DNA of 64,000 bases. Source: Clostridia bacterium. GTDB lineage: Bacteria > Bacillota > Clostridia > Oscillospirales > CAG-272. Each line of letters opens with the position of its first letter. The first letter of the stretch is position 1. The notes beneath the pieces were generated by a model. It was not told where the DNA came from. It worked only from the letters and a program-made list of their open reading frames with translations, and ran no database searches. The stretch lies in contig JAFYBN010000099.1 in assembly GCA_017540175.1 (NCBI GenBank), positions 24,878 through 88,877 on the forward strand, given 5' to 3'. Below, one piece after another: positions 42,930-52,187 of this stretch. Both the position numbers and the translations under genes were made by a program.

Positions 42930-45197
42930 ATGAAGAAAACGATAACAGTGAGGTTGTTGTCTTACGTCCTTGTTTCGGCGCTTTTGCTGACCGGCTTCAC
43001 GTTTCCCGCCGAAGCCGCAGACGAACACGAAATCGTATACGCGCCGTGCGTAAGCAACATCTGCAATCTGGCCAACGCTCGTTTGATCTGCATCGAGGAC
43101 AGACTGTTTATGACGGCGGGAGAGATCGCTTCCGTCTCGGGGTATTCCGTAAGGGAAGAAGGGATCAACGGCGTTTCATTCGCAAGAGGACTTGATCAGT
43201 ATACGTCCTCGTCTGCCGTTTACTATTCGGAGGAATACTGGCTGCCGATGGAAGAGACGCTGGGTCATCTTCAAACCGGCGTGTGTGCAATCAGGGACAC
43301 GCTGGCGTTCCGGGGAAAAGAATGCACGGCGTACGAAATGTTCGATTATATCCGCCAAAACGCCTTCACCGCCAATAATGATATCAATACCTCAACAGGA
43401 TTCCTGGACTCCCCTGTTCCCGCCATCAGCGGAGCATTATACGATATTCTGTTCTCCGGGAATATCTTTTCAAAAGCGGCATCCTACGCTGTGGGGATTT
43501 TTACGGATTCGGGAAGTTTTATTGAAGAACGCTACACGGATATCCTGTATAAGACCGTATACGCAAACACCACCGAGGATCTTTCGGATCTCGGATATAA
43601 AACCCTGACGGATTTTGAGGACATAAACGAAGCCGTCAGGGATCCGTATGAAAGCATTCTCCGCATCGATTCGATGGTCCAAAACGATAACTTGTATGAC
43701 GATGATTTTTTCAAACAATACCTTGAGTATTATGCCTATACAGATGAAGTAAAGACTTATCAAATTACCGACGCCGTTGATAAAGCGCTGGATCCCGGGG
43801 CTGAGGCCATAGAAGCTGTGTCCAAGGCATTATTGGGAGGTGATTACGTCGATATAAGCGGAATGGGAGTCGCTGATCTTCTGAAAGCACAACATCAGAC
43901 AACCACTGTGATCAATTGCGCCGATTTGCCGCGAAATATGATCATGTATACGTTTTTTGACGGTCCGGGAGACACTTCTGCAGCGTCCGGCAGTATCCCG
44001 TCCTCCGCGCTTTCGCTGATAGACCGTTTCGCGGGATACTGGAGAAGCGATACCTATTTGCATGATTTTTTGCGTTTCGGAAACGGACTGCTCGATATCA
44101 TTAAAAAGAGTCTCGTAAGCTCAGCGGGGAAAACAGCGGAAACGCTGCTCAATAATTATCTTACAGATGTATTTAATGTACACAATGCGAAATCCGGTCT
44201 CCTGCTGGAGATGGCCGCGTCGATCGTCGGTTATATCGGAAAAAGAGCCGGGTACGATAAACAGATGGATTATATCAACCATCTTGCGGAACTGATCGAA
44301 CTGCAGAGCGACGCTCAAACTAAGTTTTATAAAAGCGTCGCCGCATATCCCTCGGACATGGAAGCCGCTTTGAAAGCCAAATACTGTGCCATCATGTATC
44401 TGAGATATGCGCAGATTTGCGCCGATTATCAGATCACTGCAAAGATTCCCGCCGATACCTGGAAAGAACAATGCGGCAGAACGATTTCCCATCTGCTTGA
44501 TATTTCAGACTGCGACCTGACTTATCTGCCGGAAAACGAGATCATCCCGGGAAATGATTTCATCGAAAAATGTCCGACCGAGCCTGCCCCCTGGATATTG
44601 GTAACAGAAGCGTCCCATACGGAGGAGCCGGTTCCGAGGTATCCGGACGTTTATGATTTTAAAAGGGAGTTTTCCGTTCCCGCGATATACTGCCCCGGTG
44701 AAAACGTCGCCGCTTTCAACGATAAACTCCTCGGATACTGCCAACGGATCATTGACGATTTTCACAGACCCGAGAACGACGATCTGATAACACGGGTGTG
44801 GTTTACGTTCCAAACGGAAAACGCGATCGCCGCGATCAATATCCATACCGGCGCCGCCGTCGCGTATTCAGGCTACGGCTGGGGCGACAGCCGGATATTC
44901 TACTACGATTCCGCAAATGACGGGGAGATCGAAGACTGGCGTGAATATGTGAGCAGGATGGGCTATCATCCGGATTTAATGAAAAAAGCCATAAAGGATA
45001 CTGACGTATATATCGGATTCACCACATCCGATGACTCCTGGGAAGTGAAATCTCCGGAGATCACCGGCGTTATGATCGGCGAAACGGAAAGCGAAGTGAC
45101 GATATTCTGTTCTTACAACGACTGGGAACAGCAAGGCTCGCAAACCTTCACCTTGGAAATCCCCACGTCCCAGCTGCTGGAGAAGTACGGCAAATAA
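42930..45197 (+). CDS. Large exported protein, unknown function
   Basis: 755 residues. A signal peptide (TVRLLSYVLVSALLLTGFTFPAEAA) opens it. Residues 35-100 weakly resemble the copper-amine-oxidase N-terminal-like wall module (RLICIEDRLFMTAGEIASVSGYSV). The middle is helical and rich in Asp, Tyr and Ile; the end (from about 640) is a beta-rich domain (RVWFTFQTENAIAAINIHTGAAVAYSG). No catalytic motif and no anchor were found. Its codon use and base composition are visibly more AT-rich (many ATA, AAA, TAT) than the flanking lysS, which suggests acquisition. It probably acts with the lipoprotein encoded just upstream. Confidence 0.7.
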   Translation: MKKTITVRLLSYVLVSALLLTGFTFPAEAADEHEIVYAPCVSNICNLANARLICIEDRLFMTAGEIASVSGYSVREEGINGVSFARGLDQYTSSSAVYYSEEYWLPMEETLGHLQTGVCAIRDTLAFRGKECTAYEMFDYIRQNAFTANNDINTSTGFLDSPVPAISGALYDILFSGNIFSKAASYAVGIFTDSGSFIEERYTDILYKTVYANTTEDLSDLGYKTLTDFEDINEAVRDPYESILRIDSMVQNDNLYDDDFFKQYLEYYAYTDEVKTYQITDAVDKALDPGAEAIEAVSKALLGGDYVDISGMGVADLLKAQHQTTTVINCADLPRNMIMYTFFDGPGDTSAASGSIPSSALSLIDRFAGYWRSDTYLHDFLRFGNGLLDIIKKSLVSSAGKTAETLLNNYLTDVFNVHNAKSGLLLEMAASIVGYIGKRAGYDKQMDYINHLAELIELQSDAQTKFYKSVAAYPSDMEAALKAKYCAIMYLRYAQICADYQITAKIPADTWKEQCGRTISHLLDISDCDLTYLPENEIIPGNDFIEKCPTEPAPWILVTEASHTEEPVPRYPDVYDFKREFSVPAIYCPGENVAAFNDKLLGYCQRIIDDFHRPENDDLITRVWFTFQTENAIAAINIHTGAAVAYSGYGWGDSRIFYYDSANDGEIEDWREYVSRMGYHPDLMKKAIKDTDVYIGFTTSDDSWEVKSPEITGVMIGETESEVTIFCSYNDWEQQGSQTFTLEIPTSQLLEKYGK

Positions 45198-45308
45198 CCG
45201 GCGGGATGCCGCTGCAGAAAAAATCAGCCGATCGACAAAAATCGGATCCACGGGAGCAAAGCTGTATCGACGGCTGTGTCCCTTCCTCCCACCCAACTGA
45301 AACAAAAA

Positions 45309-45346
45309 GCCCTCCCGGGACGCGTGTCGCGTGATCCCGGGAGGGC
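45309..45346 (-). terminator. Terminator of the second GH109-like gene
   Basis: GCCCTCCCGGGA (45309-45320) pairs with TCCCGGGAGGGC (45335-45346), 12 bases; TTTTTGTT follows on the minus strand. It may also stop the converging exported-protein gene. Confidence 0.85.
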
Positions 45347-45430
45347 AATTTGTGTTTCCGATCTTTGCGCACGACCCGCGCGCGGTGCTTCGGTTACGGG
45401 AAGAACGAATTCTTTTGAACGTTGTCCTGC

Positions 45431-46657
45431 TTATCTGTCCAGACGGTAGAAACTGTGGTTAGAGTCCTCGTCCGGACGGTGCGTCCACATGCCGCGGGTG
45501 AAGTCCGGAATATCGACCGGCGCTCCGTTGTTCTGGATCGAGATTTCGGACAGCGGCGTGATCGCCATCCAAGCGGCGGTGTCGAAGGTATCGATCGGGG
45601 GAACCTCGCCGTTCTTCAGCGCGGTGAAATACGAGTCGAAGACCAGCCAGTCCATGCCGCCGTGTCCGGCTTTGACGCCGTCGTCGATGTATTTCTTCCA
45701 GACGGGATGCTCGTAAAGCTCGCGGTATTCCTTGACGTTGCCGTAGAAGCTGTGATCCCATTCGTTCGATTTGCCTTCGAGGAAGAAGCCGTCGCAGTTT
45801 TCGCTGAAATAGCCGTTCGTGCCGCGTACGGTGAAATTGCGCGAATAGTTGCGGGGCAGGGTGGTGTCGAGCGTCAGGGTGATGAGCTCGCCGCGCGCGC
45901 ACTTGATGTTCGTCTTGACAATGTCGCCTTGGTTGAAGCGATAGGTGCGCAGTTCGGGATTGACCTTCTCGTTCTTCTCGGCGTAATCGTTCAGACCGAA
46001 CGCGCCGGACGCCATCGAGGACAGACAGAGCATGCGGTTTCCGCGGTTGATGTCGAGGATCTTCGCGATCGGACCGAGCTCGTGGGTGGGATAGTTCTCG
46101 CAGTTGCGGTTCTTGTAATTGCGCAGCCGGTAGTGACGGTTTTCCTCGCCGAAGGCGATTTCGCTTCTGAGATCGTGCTGATACCCGCCCTCGCAGTGGA
46201 CAATCTTGCCGAAAATGCCCTCGCGCACCATCCGCATGACCATCATCTCATTGCGGTCAAAGCAGCAGTTTTCGAGCATCATGCAGTGGATTCTGGTCTT
46301 TTCATAAGTCTCGACGAGGGACCAGCAGTCCTCGATGGAATACGCGCCGCCCACCTCGATCGCCGCCTGCTTGCCGCAGTTCATGGCGTAGATGGCGGCA
46401 GGGAGATGGTTCTCCCACGCGGAAAAGGCGAAGACCACGTCCACGTCGTCCCGTTCGATGAGAGCGCGGTAATCGGTTGTCTGCGCCACGTCGAAGCCGC
46501 GCTTTTCCCGGCAGATCTTTGCCGCGTGCGCGCAGCGGTCCTCGTAGGTGTCGCAGACCGCGGTGACCTCCACGTCGTCGCGCTCGCAGAGAATGTTTGC
46601 GACGTGCCATGTGCCGCGTCCGCCGAGACCGACGACGCCCACTCTGAATTCAGCCAT
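45431..46657 (-). CDS. Gfo/Idh/MocA oxidoreductase-fold protein, GH109-like (second copy)
   Basis: 408 residues. The Rossmann start VGVVGLGGRGTWHVANIL is followed by the same signature blocks as the gene at 24924-26168: CCFDRNEM, GGYQHDLR, YPTHELGPIAKILDINRGNRM, GHGGMDWLVFDSYF and IDTFDTAAWMAI. These fit GH109 NAD-dependent alpha-N-acetylgalactosaminidases. No signal peptide. The two copies clearly differ in their middle sections, so they are older paralogues with possibly different substrates. Stand-alone gene with its own consensus promoter. Confidence 0.8.
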   Translation of the reverse strand: MAEFRVGVVGLGGRGTWHVANILCERDDVEVTAVCDTYEDRCAHAAKICREKRGFDVAQTTDYRALIERDDVDVVFAFSAWENHLPAAIYAMNCGKQAAIEVGGAYSIEDCWSLVETYEKTRIHCMMLENCCFDRNEMMVMRMVREGIFGKIVHCEGGYQHDLRSEIAFGEENRHYRLRNYKNRNCENYPTHELGPIAKILDINRGNRMLCLSSMASGAFGLNDYAEKNEKVNPELRTYRFNQGDIVKTNIKCARGELITLTLDTTLPRNYSRNFTVRGTNGYFSENCDGFFLEGKSNEWDHSFYGNVKEYRELYEHPVWKKYIDDGVKAGHGGMDWLVFDSYFTALKNGEVPPIDTFDTAAWMAITPLSEISIQNNGAPVDIPDFTRGMWTHRPDEDSNHSFYRLDR

Positions 46658-46692
46658 ATCATAACCTCCGGAGAGAAATAGTTCTTTTTGTC

Positions 46693-46721
46693 ATTATATC
46701 AGGGGAACACGCCGAAGTCAA
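46693..46721 (-). promoter_or_regulatory. Promoter for the second GH109-like gene
   Basis: On the minus strand, TTGACT (46721-46716), a 17-base spacer and TATAAT (46698-46693), 36 bases before the ATG. Confidence 0.88.
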
Positions 46722-46774
46722 GCCCCAAATCGGACAAAAACGATCAGGTGCAGGTCCGGTGAGAATCCCGCGTC

Positions 46775-47326
46775 TTATCGGCCGTTCCCGCGTCCGTAAA
46801 TATTTTCGTATCTTGCGCGAAAAACGCCGCCGAGCCGGGAAACAAGGATCTGCGCGGACACACCCGTGAAGAGTCCCGCGAGAATGCCGGCGATGAAGAG
46901 AACGGGGAGATAGAGAAAAACCGCGCCGGTGCGCAGAACGGCGGCGGCGACAAGGGTTTGTCCGAGGTTGTGCGCGAGAGAGCCGATCACGCTGACCGCC
47001 CAGATCTGCTTTTCGGTGACGAACCGCTTCAGAACAAGCGTCGCGATGAAGCAGAGCGTTCCGCCGGCAAGACTGTAGAGGAGCGCCATCGCCTGTCCGG
47101 AGAAGACTCCTCCAAGCAGGATCCGTGTGTACAGGATCCCCGCCGCGTCGACGGGGGACAGCAGAAACACGGCGACGACGGTCACGATGTTCGCGAGTCC
47201 GAGCTTGACCCCGGGGATCCCGACGGACAGCGGGATCATCAGCTCGATCACGAACAAAGAGAGCGCAACAGCGGCAAAGAGCGCGTCCAGAACGATGCGT
47301 TTCGCGCCGGAGGGAAGTTTTTTCAT
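46775..47326 (-). CDS. Gx transporter family membrane protein
   Basis: A 183-residue membrane protein with about five hydrophobic helices. It matches the Gx transporter family (often annotated heptaprenyl diphosphate synthase component I): FVIELMIPLSVGIPGVKLGLANIVTVVAVFLL and RILLGGVFSGQAMALLYSLAGG are its characteristic blocks. The transported molecule is unknown; the fold resembles the substrate-binding S-component of ECF transporters. It follows the NusG-II gene by 13 bases, a conserved pairing in Clostridia. Confidence 0.85.
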   Translation of the reverse strand: MKKLPSGAKRIVLDALFAAVALSLFVIELMIPLSVGIPGVKLGLANIVTVVAVFLLSPVDAAGILYTRILLGGVFSGQAMALLYSLAGGTLCFIATLVLKRFVTEKQIWAVSVIGSLAHNLGQTLVAAAVLRTGAVFLYLPVLFIAGILAGLFTGVSAQILVSRLGGVFRARYENIYGRGNGR

Positions 47327-47339
47327 CCGCGCCTCCTTC

Positions 47340-47741
47340 TCATCCTGCCGTGCCGTCCGGCATCCCGGCGTCAGCCGCTGTGCCGGGGGATCGATCGGTG
47401 AGGATCATGAACTCGTGCGGCAGACAGACGATGGGAGCGAACGAAAGCCAGCCCATATTCACGCAGACGCCGTCGGGGCAGTCCGCCGAAACCACGCGGA
47501 TCCTTCCCGGCTCGACCCGGACGGTGTTCTCGCCGAGCGGGGAAGTGACGGTAAACTCATACGGCTCCTCAACGTGGGACAGATCGATCGAACGGATCAG
47601 GGATCCGCTTTGGTAGAGCTTTGCGACCGTGCCGCGCGGCGGAAAGAGCTTCAGCGCGAGAAGTGCGGCGGCGCTCAACAGAAGCAGAGCGGCGAACAGG
47701 ATGATCCAGAAGATGTTCTTCTGCAAAACGGTGGTTTTCAT
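47340..47741 (-). CDS. NusG domain II-containing protein
   Basis: 133 residues. One TM helix (residues 10-30) precedes an external beta domain of the NusG_II type: GTVAKLYQSGSLIRSIDLS, NTVRVEPGRIRVVSADCPDGVCVNMGW and PIVCLPHEFMILT, with two Cys in CPDGVC that may form a disulfide. The function is unknown. In Clostridia it is typically encoded beside Gx transporter genes and electron-transfer or FMN-linked genes, but only the Gx gene is here. Confidence 0.85.
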   Translation of the reverse strand: MKTTVLQKNIFWIILFAALLLLSAAALLALKLFPPRGTVAKLYQSGSLIRSIDLSHVEEPYEFTVTSPLGENTVRVEPGRIRVVSADCPDGVCVNMGWLSFAPIVCLPHEFMILTDRSPGTAADAGMPDGTAG

Positions 47742-47806
47742 ACCGGCATCTCACACATATATCCAAAGCTATCCAAAGCGGCGATTTGAAGACGCTTTTT
47801 TTCGCA

Positions 47807-47858
47807 GCGATTATCCGCGGCGATTCTTCATGGCGATTATTCATGGCGATTCTTCGCG
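47807..47858. repeat. Four tandem 13-base repeats
   Basis: Four contiguous units of GCGATTxTTCATG type: 47807-47819, 47820-47832, 47833-47845, 47846-47858; the first and last end in CGCG. They lie 28 bases before the GNAT promoter and could be a regulator-binding array or a slippage product. Confidence 0.75.
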
Positions 47859-47885
47859 TTTTCTTGGGAAATCGGGCGCAGAGTC

Positions 47886-47914
47886 TTGAAAATCGCGCCG
47901 GGATGGCATATAAT
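47886..47914 (+). promoter_or_regulatory. Promoter for the GNAT gene
   Basis: TTGAAA (47886-47891), a 17-base spacer and TATAAT (47909-47914), 32 bases before the ATG. Confidence 0.88.
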
Positions 47915-47946
47915 AGGCATAACCGAAATCGAGAGGAGGCGTGCGC

Positions 47947-48528
47947 ATGAACCACGACGAGCTGACGCGCATCTTCCGCGACCCGCCGACACTTGAAACG
48001 CCGCGGCTGACGCTCAGGCGCATGCTGAAAACCGACGCCGCGGACGTGTACGATTACGCGTCCCGTCCGGAGGTATCGCGCTACCTTCTTTGGAATCCCC
48101 ATGAATCGGAAGCCTATTCCCGACGATACCTCGTATATCTGCAGACACGCTACCGCGCGGGGGATTTCTATGACTGGGCGGTCGTTTGGCGCAAAACCGG
48201 GAAAATGATCGGCACCTGCGGCTTTACGAACCTGCGCCTCGAAACGAATTCCGGCGAGATCGGCTATGTGCTCCATCCGGATTTCTGGGGCATGGGCGTC
48301 GCTCCGGAGGCCGTTCGGCGGATCCTCCGGTTCGGTTTTATGGATCTGCGCCTGCACAGGCTTGAAGCGCGCTATATGATCGGCAACGACCGGAGCCGCC
48401 GCGTCATGGAGAAGGTCGGCATGCAGTTCGAGGGCGTGAGCCGCGAAGCCGTTTTCGTGCGGGGCGAATATGTCTCCGTGGGGATCTGCTCCATTCTTTA
48501 CGGGGAATGGCGGGATCTCTACCTGTGA
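47947..48528 (+). CDS. GNAT-family N-acetyltransferase (RimJ/RimL type)
   Basis: 193 residues. LETPRLTLRRMLKTDAADVYDYAS at the start and the acetyl-CoA loop region GEIGYVLHPDFWGMGVAPEAVRRILRFGF are RimJ/RimL-like. NDRSRRVMEKVGMQFEG is the conserved C-terminal block. It transfers acetyl from acetyl-CoA to an amine, perhaps a protein N terminus; substrate unknown. AGGAGG at 47934-47939 is seven bases from ATG 47947 and only one from GTG 47941, so the ATG is chosen. Confidence 0.9.
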   Translation: MNHDELTRIFRDPPTLETPRLTLRRMLKTDAADVYDYASRPEVSRYLLWNPHESEAYSRRYLVYLQTRYRAGDFYDWAVVWRKTGKMIGTCGFTNLRLETNSGEIGYVLHPDFWGMGVAPEAVRRILRFGFMDLRLHRLEARYMIGNDRSRRVMEKVGMQFEGVSREAVFVRGEYVSVGICSILYGEWRDLYL

Positions 48529-48588
48529 GTGTCATGAGAAACGTGGCTGCCGCATGCGGACTTCGGTCGGCGCGCGGCGGCCCTTCTT

Positions 48589-49683
48589 TTATACGTTGAA
48601 GCGGAACAGAACGACGTCCCCGTCCTCGATGACATAGTCCTTGCCTTCGGAGCGGATCAGTCCTTTTTCGCGGGCGGCGTTCATCGAGCCGCACGCGATC
48701 AGATCGTCGTACGCCACGATTTCGGCGCGGATGAAACCGCGTTCGAAGTCCGAGTGGATCTTTCCCGCCGCCTGAGGCGCCTTGGTGCCCTTGACGATGG
48801 TCCATGCGCGGACCTCCTTCGGACCGGCGGTCAGATAGCTGATATAGCCGAGCAGGGAATAGCTCGCCCGGATGAGGCGGTCAAGACCGCTTTCCTCGAT
48901 GCCGAGGTCGGCGAGGAAGAGCTTCTTTTCCTCCGGATCGAGCTCCGCGATCTCCGCCTCGATCCCCGCGCAGACCGGAATGACCTCCGCTCCCTCCGCG
49001 TCCGCGGCGGCTTTCAGGGCCTTGTACATTTCGTTGTCCTCGCTCACGCCCGCCGCTTCGTCCTCGCTGACGTTTGCGACGTAGAGGATCGGCTTTAAGG
49101 TCAGCAGATTCAGATCGGCGCACAGAGCCTGCTCGTCCTCCGTCAGGGGAACGGAACGCGCGGTTTTCCCCTCGTTCATCGCCTGCAGCAGCTTTTCGTA
49201 AAGAGCAAGCGAGGAGGCGAGGGTCTTGTCGCCCTTCATGAGCTTCTGAGTCTTGTCGATGCGCTTTTCAAGAACTTCGATGTCCGCGTAGATCAGCTCG
49301 AGATTGATTGTCTCAAGGTCGCGGACCGGATCGACCGTGCCGTCCACATGTATGATGTCCCCGTCCTCGAAGCAGCGCAGAACGTGAACGACCGCGTCGA
49401 CGTCCCGGATATGGGAGAGGAATTTGTTTCCGAGGCCCTCGCCCTTCGAAGCGCCGCGCACGAGCCCCGCGATGTCCACGAATTCCACGGTCGCGGGGGT
49501 GTAGAGGGTGGGGTTGTACATTTCGGCGAGCTTGTCCAGTCTCGCGTCCGGGACCTGCACGACCCCGACGTTCGGGTCGATGGTGCAGAAGGGATAATTC
49601 GCGGACGGAGCTCCCGCTCCGGTCAGAGCGTTGAACAGGGTGCTTTTTCCCACGTTCGGGAGTCCGATGATGCCGAGCTTCAT
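48589..49683 (-). CDS. ychF: Ribosome-associated ATPase/GTPase YchF (OBG family)
   Basis: A 364-residue P-loop protein. It begins [22 protein letters not shown], with P-loop GLPNVGKST; the Obg-like [21 protein letters not shown], the specificity region LYVANVSED and a C-terminal TGS domain (about 280-364) follow. YchF prefers ATP and is linked to ribosome function and oxidative-stress control. The open frame runs further upstream, but the family starts at ATG 49683; no good Shine-Dalgarno precedes it. Confidence 0.96.
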   Translation of the reverse strand: MKLGIIGLPNVGKSTLFNALTGAGAPSANYPFCTIDPNVGVVQVPDARLDKLAEMYNPTLYTPATVEFVDIAGLVRGASKGEGLGNKFLSHIRDVDAVVHVLRCFEDGDIIHVDGTVDPVRDLETINLELIYADIEVLEKRIDKTQKLMKGDKTLASSLALYEKLLQAMNEGKTARSVPLTEDEQALCADLNLLTLKPILYVANVSEDEAAGVSEDNEMYKALKAAADAEGAEVIPVCAGIEAEIAELDPEEKKLFLADLGIEESGLDRLIRASYSLLGYISYLTAGPKEVRAWTIVKGTKAPQAAGKIHSDFERGFIRAEIVAYDDLIACGSMNAAREKGLIRSEGKDYVIEDGDVVLFRFNV

Positions 49684-49742
49684 GTGGTATATCACGCCGC
49701 GGATGCGCGGCGTCCTTTCCGTATGCTTTCCGAATTTCATAC

Positions 49743-49771
49743 ATTATACTATATTTCGGACGGTTATGCAA
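49743..49771 (-). promoter_or_regulatory. Promoter for ychF
   Basis: On the minus strand, TTGCAT (49771-49766), a 17-base spacer and TATAAT (49748-49743). Confidence 0.75.
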
Positions 49772-49922
49772 GCGGAGGGGAGAAGTTTTTTCTGAAAAAT
49801 CTCCGCGGAGGGAAAGATTCCTCGTTTTTAAGCTATCCTTCACCGACCGTTCACGCCGTTTTCACACAACAGGAATAAAATAAAACGCGGAGGGAAACCT
49901 GTAAAAAACGATGCAAAATCCA

Positions 49923-49951
49923 TTGACAATTCCGGGAAAATGTGTTATGAT
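49923..49951 (+). promoter_or_regulatory. Promoter for the VTC/DUF4956 operon
   Basis: TTGACA (49923-49928), a 17-base spacer and TATGAT (49946-49951), 27 bases before the ATG. Confidence 0.85.
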
Positions 49952-49978
49952 AAAAATGTTATCATGAAGGAGGGTATT

Positions 49979-50659
49979 ATGGTTTCTGAAGCAAAATACA
50001 GGCATGAGTTCAAATACTTCATCAATGCCTGTGACCGCGAGCTGCTTTCGAGACGCCTCGGAACTGTCATGAAGAAGGATCCGCATACGACCGCTGACGG
50101 TACATACGTGATCCGTTCCCTTTATTTTGACAATTTCACCGACACGGCGTACTTCGAAAAAGTGAACGGCGGCAATCCCAGGGCTAAATTCAGGATCCGG
50201 ATATACAACGGTGACGACAGCTTCATTTCCCTCGAAAAGAAGGTGAAGTGCAACGACCTGACCCAGAAGCTTCAGGCGCGCATCACCCGGGAGGAATGCG
50301 AGAAGATCATCGCCGGCGATATCGACTGGATGCTGAACGACGGCAGGGGCGTCGTGGCCGAGCTTTACGCAAAGATGAGGGGAATCATGCTCAGGCCCAA
50401 GACGCTCGTCGAATATACCCGGACGCCGTTCATCTACGAACCCGCGGAGGTCCGCGTCACGCTTGACTGCGACATCCGCACCGGCATCTTTTCGAACAAC
50501 CTGTTTGATCCTTTCCCCTGCGTCCCCACGGACAGCTTTGACGTTCTGGAAGTCAAGTACAACGAATTCCTTCCGAACGTCGTCCGCTATCTCATCAATC
50601 CCATCTGCCGCAGCCGCCAGTCCTCGTCCAAATATGAGATCTGCCGGCAGTTCGGCTGA
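49979..50659 (+). CDS. VTC-domain (polyphosphate polymerase-like) protein
   Basis: 226 residues with the triphosphate-tunnel VTC domain: YRHEFKYFINACDRELL, YVIRSLYFDNFTDTAYFEKVNG, KFRIRIYNGDDSFISLEKKVK and VEYTRTPFIYE, each placing Lys/Arg/Glu in the tunnel. In yeast VTC4 this domain makes polyphosphate from ATP. Bacterial versions are usually paired with DUF4956 and often with CotH, and their role is not settled. AAGGAGGG precedes ATG 49979. Confidence 0.92.
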   Translation: MVSEAKYRHEFKYFINACDRELLSRRLGTVMKKDPHTTADGTYVIRSLYFDNFTDTAYFEKVNGGNPRAKFRIRIYNGDDSFISLEKKVKCNDLTQKLQARITREECEKIIAGDIDWMLNDGRGVVAELYAKMRGIMLRPKTLVEYTRTPFIYEPAEVRVTLDCDIRTGIFSNNLFDPFPCVPTDSFDVLEVKYNEFLPNVVRYLINPICRSRQSSSKYEICRQFG

Positions 50660-50715
50660 GCCGCATCCTTCTGATTTCAAAAAACTATAATTACAATTAT
50701 GAAAGGAACACCGCT

Positions 50716-51390
50716 ATGTCATTCAGTGATATCTTAAAGAAGGGCTTTCTTGAAAACTTCCAGGGAGAATCCGACTGGCGCTTCATGCTCATTTCCCTCG
50801 TGATCGCGTTCGCGACCGGCATGTTCATCTTCTTCATCTATAAAATGACCTATCAGGGCGTCATGTACAACCGTCAGTTCGGCGTTTCCCTCGTCGCTCT
50901 TGATTTGATCGCCACGTTCATCATCCTCGGCGTTACGTCGAACGTCGTCCTGTCCCTCGGTATGGTCGGTGCTCTGTCCATCGTCCGTTTCCGTACGGCG
51001 ATCAAAGATCCTCTTGACCTCGTGTTTCTGTTCTGGGCCATCGGCGTGGGCATCGTTCTCGGCGCCAACCTCTACCTCCTCGCCATCATCGGCACGCTCG
51101 TCGTCGGCATTATCCTCCTGATCTTCGTCAAGGCCAAAACCTCTCCTTCCGATTTCATCCTCGTCGTCGAATGCAAGGATGACGCCGCCGAGAAGAGAGC
51201 CGCCGAGATCGTCAAGGAAGGCGCGAAGAGATGCGCCATCAAGTCCAAGACCGTCGCGAGAGGCTACATCGAAGTCAGCTACGAAGTGAAGCTCGCCGGA
51301 GACGACACCGAATTCGTCAACAAGGTTTCCGCCGCGGAAGGCGTCGACAAGGCCGTTCTTGTCAGCTACAACGGCGACTACATGGCATAA
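50716..51390 (+). CDS. DUF4956 membrane protein
   Basis: 224 residues: several TM helices (about 22-42, 57-78, 85-100 and 110-140) and a cytosolic alpha/beta domain (about 145-224). GALSIVRFRTAIKDPLDLVFLFWAIGVGI is the diagnostic block of DUF4956. It is the regular partner of the VTC-domain protein, 56 bases upstream, and probably works with it at the membrane. The biochemical function is unknown. Confidence 0.92.
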   Translation: MSFSDILKKGFLENFQGESDWRFMLISLVIAFATGMFIFFIYKMTYQGVMYNRQFGVSLVALDLIATFIILGVTSNVVLSLGMVGALSIVRFRTAIKDPLDLVFLFWAIGVGIVLGANLYLLAIIGTLVVGIILLIFVKAKTSPSDFILVVECKDDAAEKRAAEIVKEGAKRCAIKSKTVARGYIEVSYEVKLAGDDTEFVNKVSAAEGVDKAVLVSYNGDYMA

Positions 51391-51494
51391 GGAATCCATC
51401 TGATTTGAAAGACAACGCTGATTCATTGAATTGTGCTGAAATCCCGGATGGGCGGACGGATTCAAAAATACAAACGAAAGATTGAGGAATTGAA

Positions 51495-52187
51495 ATGGGA
51501 ACTAAACTGCTTGTGATTGACGACGATCCCAACATCTGCGATTTGCTGCGCTATTTCTTCGAAAACGAAGGCTACGAAGTGAAGACCGCCGGCGACGGCG
51601 TTGAGGGTCTGAGCTTTTTCAAAATGTACGAACCCGACCTCGTTCTGCTCGATCTGATGCTTCCGAAAAACAAGGACGGCAATCAGGTCTGCCGCGAGAT
51701 CCGCGCGATCTCTTCCAAGCCGGTGATCATGATCACCGCGAAGGATGAGGTGCTCGATAAGGTCGTCGGACTTGAGCTCGGCGCGGACGACTATGTGGTC
51801 AAGCCCTTCGAGCTGAAGGAGCTGTCCGCCCGCGTCAAGGCTGTCCTCCGCCGGTATTCCGCGCACGACAACCAGAGCGACGATGAAACGATCAAGTTCG
51901 AGAACATGGAGATCTCGAAGCAGAAGTACGAGCTGAAGCTCAACGGCAAGGCGGTGGACATTCCGCCAAAGGAACTCGAGCTGCTCTACTTCCTCGCTTC
52001 GAACTTCAACCGCGTGTTCTCCCGCGATCAGCTTCTCGACAAGGTCTGGGGCTTCGACTATCTCGGAGACTCCCGCACCGTGGACGTTCACGTCAAGCGT
52101 CTGAGAGAAAAGCTCGAGGGCGTGAGCGACAAGTGGACGCTCAAAACGGTCTGGGGCGTCGGATACAAATTCGAGCTCATCCAGTAA
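51495..52187 (+). CDS. OmpR/PhoB-family response regulator
   Basis: 230 residues. The receiver domain (1-118) has the acidic pair DDD near residue 9, the phosphorylated Asp in LVLLDLMLP, Thr in MITAKDE and Lys in YVVKPF. The winged-helix DNA-binding domain (135-230; RVFSRDQLLDKVWGFDYLGDSRTVDVHVKRLREKL) follows. The sensor kinase is encoded just downstream. The pair follows VTC/DUF4956 and may control envelope functions, but the signal is not evident. Confidence 0.95.
   Translation: MGTKLLVIDDDPNICDLLRYFFENEGYEVKTAGDGVEGLSFFKMYEPDLVLLDLMLPKNKDGNQVCREIRAISSKPVIMITAKDEVLDKVVGLELGADDYVVKPFELKELSARVKAVLRRYSAHDNQSDDETIKFENMEISKQKYELKLNGKAVDIPPKELELLYFLASNFNRVFSRDQLLDKVWGFDYLGDSRTVDVHVKRLREKLEGVSDKWTLKTVWGVGYKFELIQ

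Noticed and set aside
47807-47858. CRISPR array
   Set aside because: The repeats are 13 bases with no spacers, and no cas genes are in the window.
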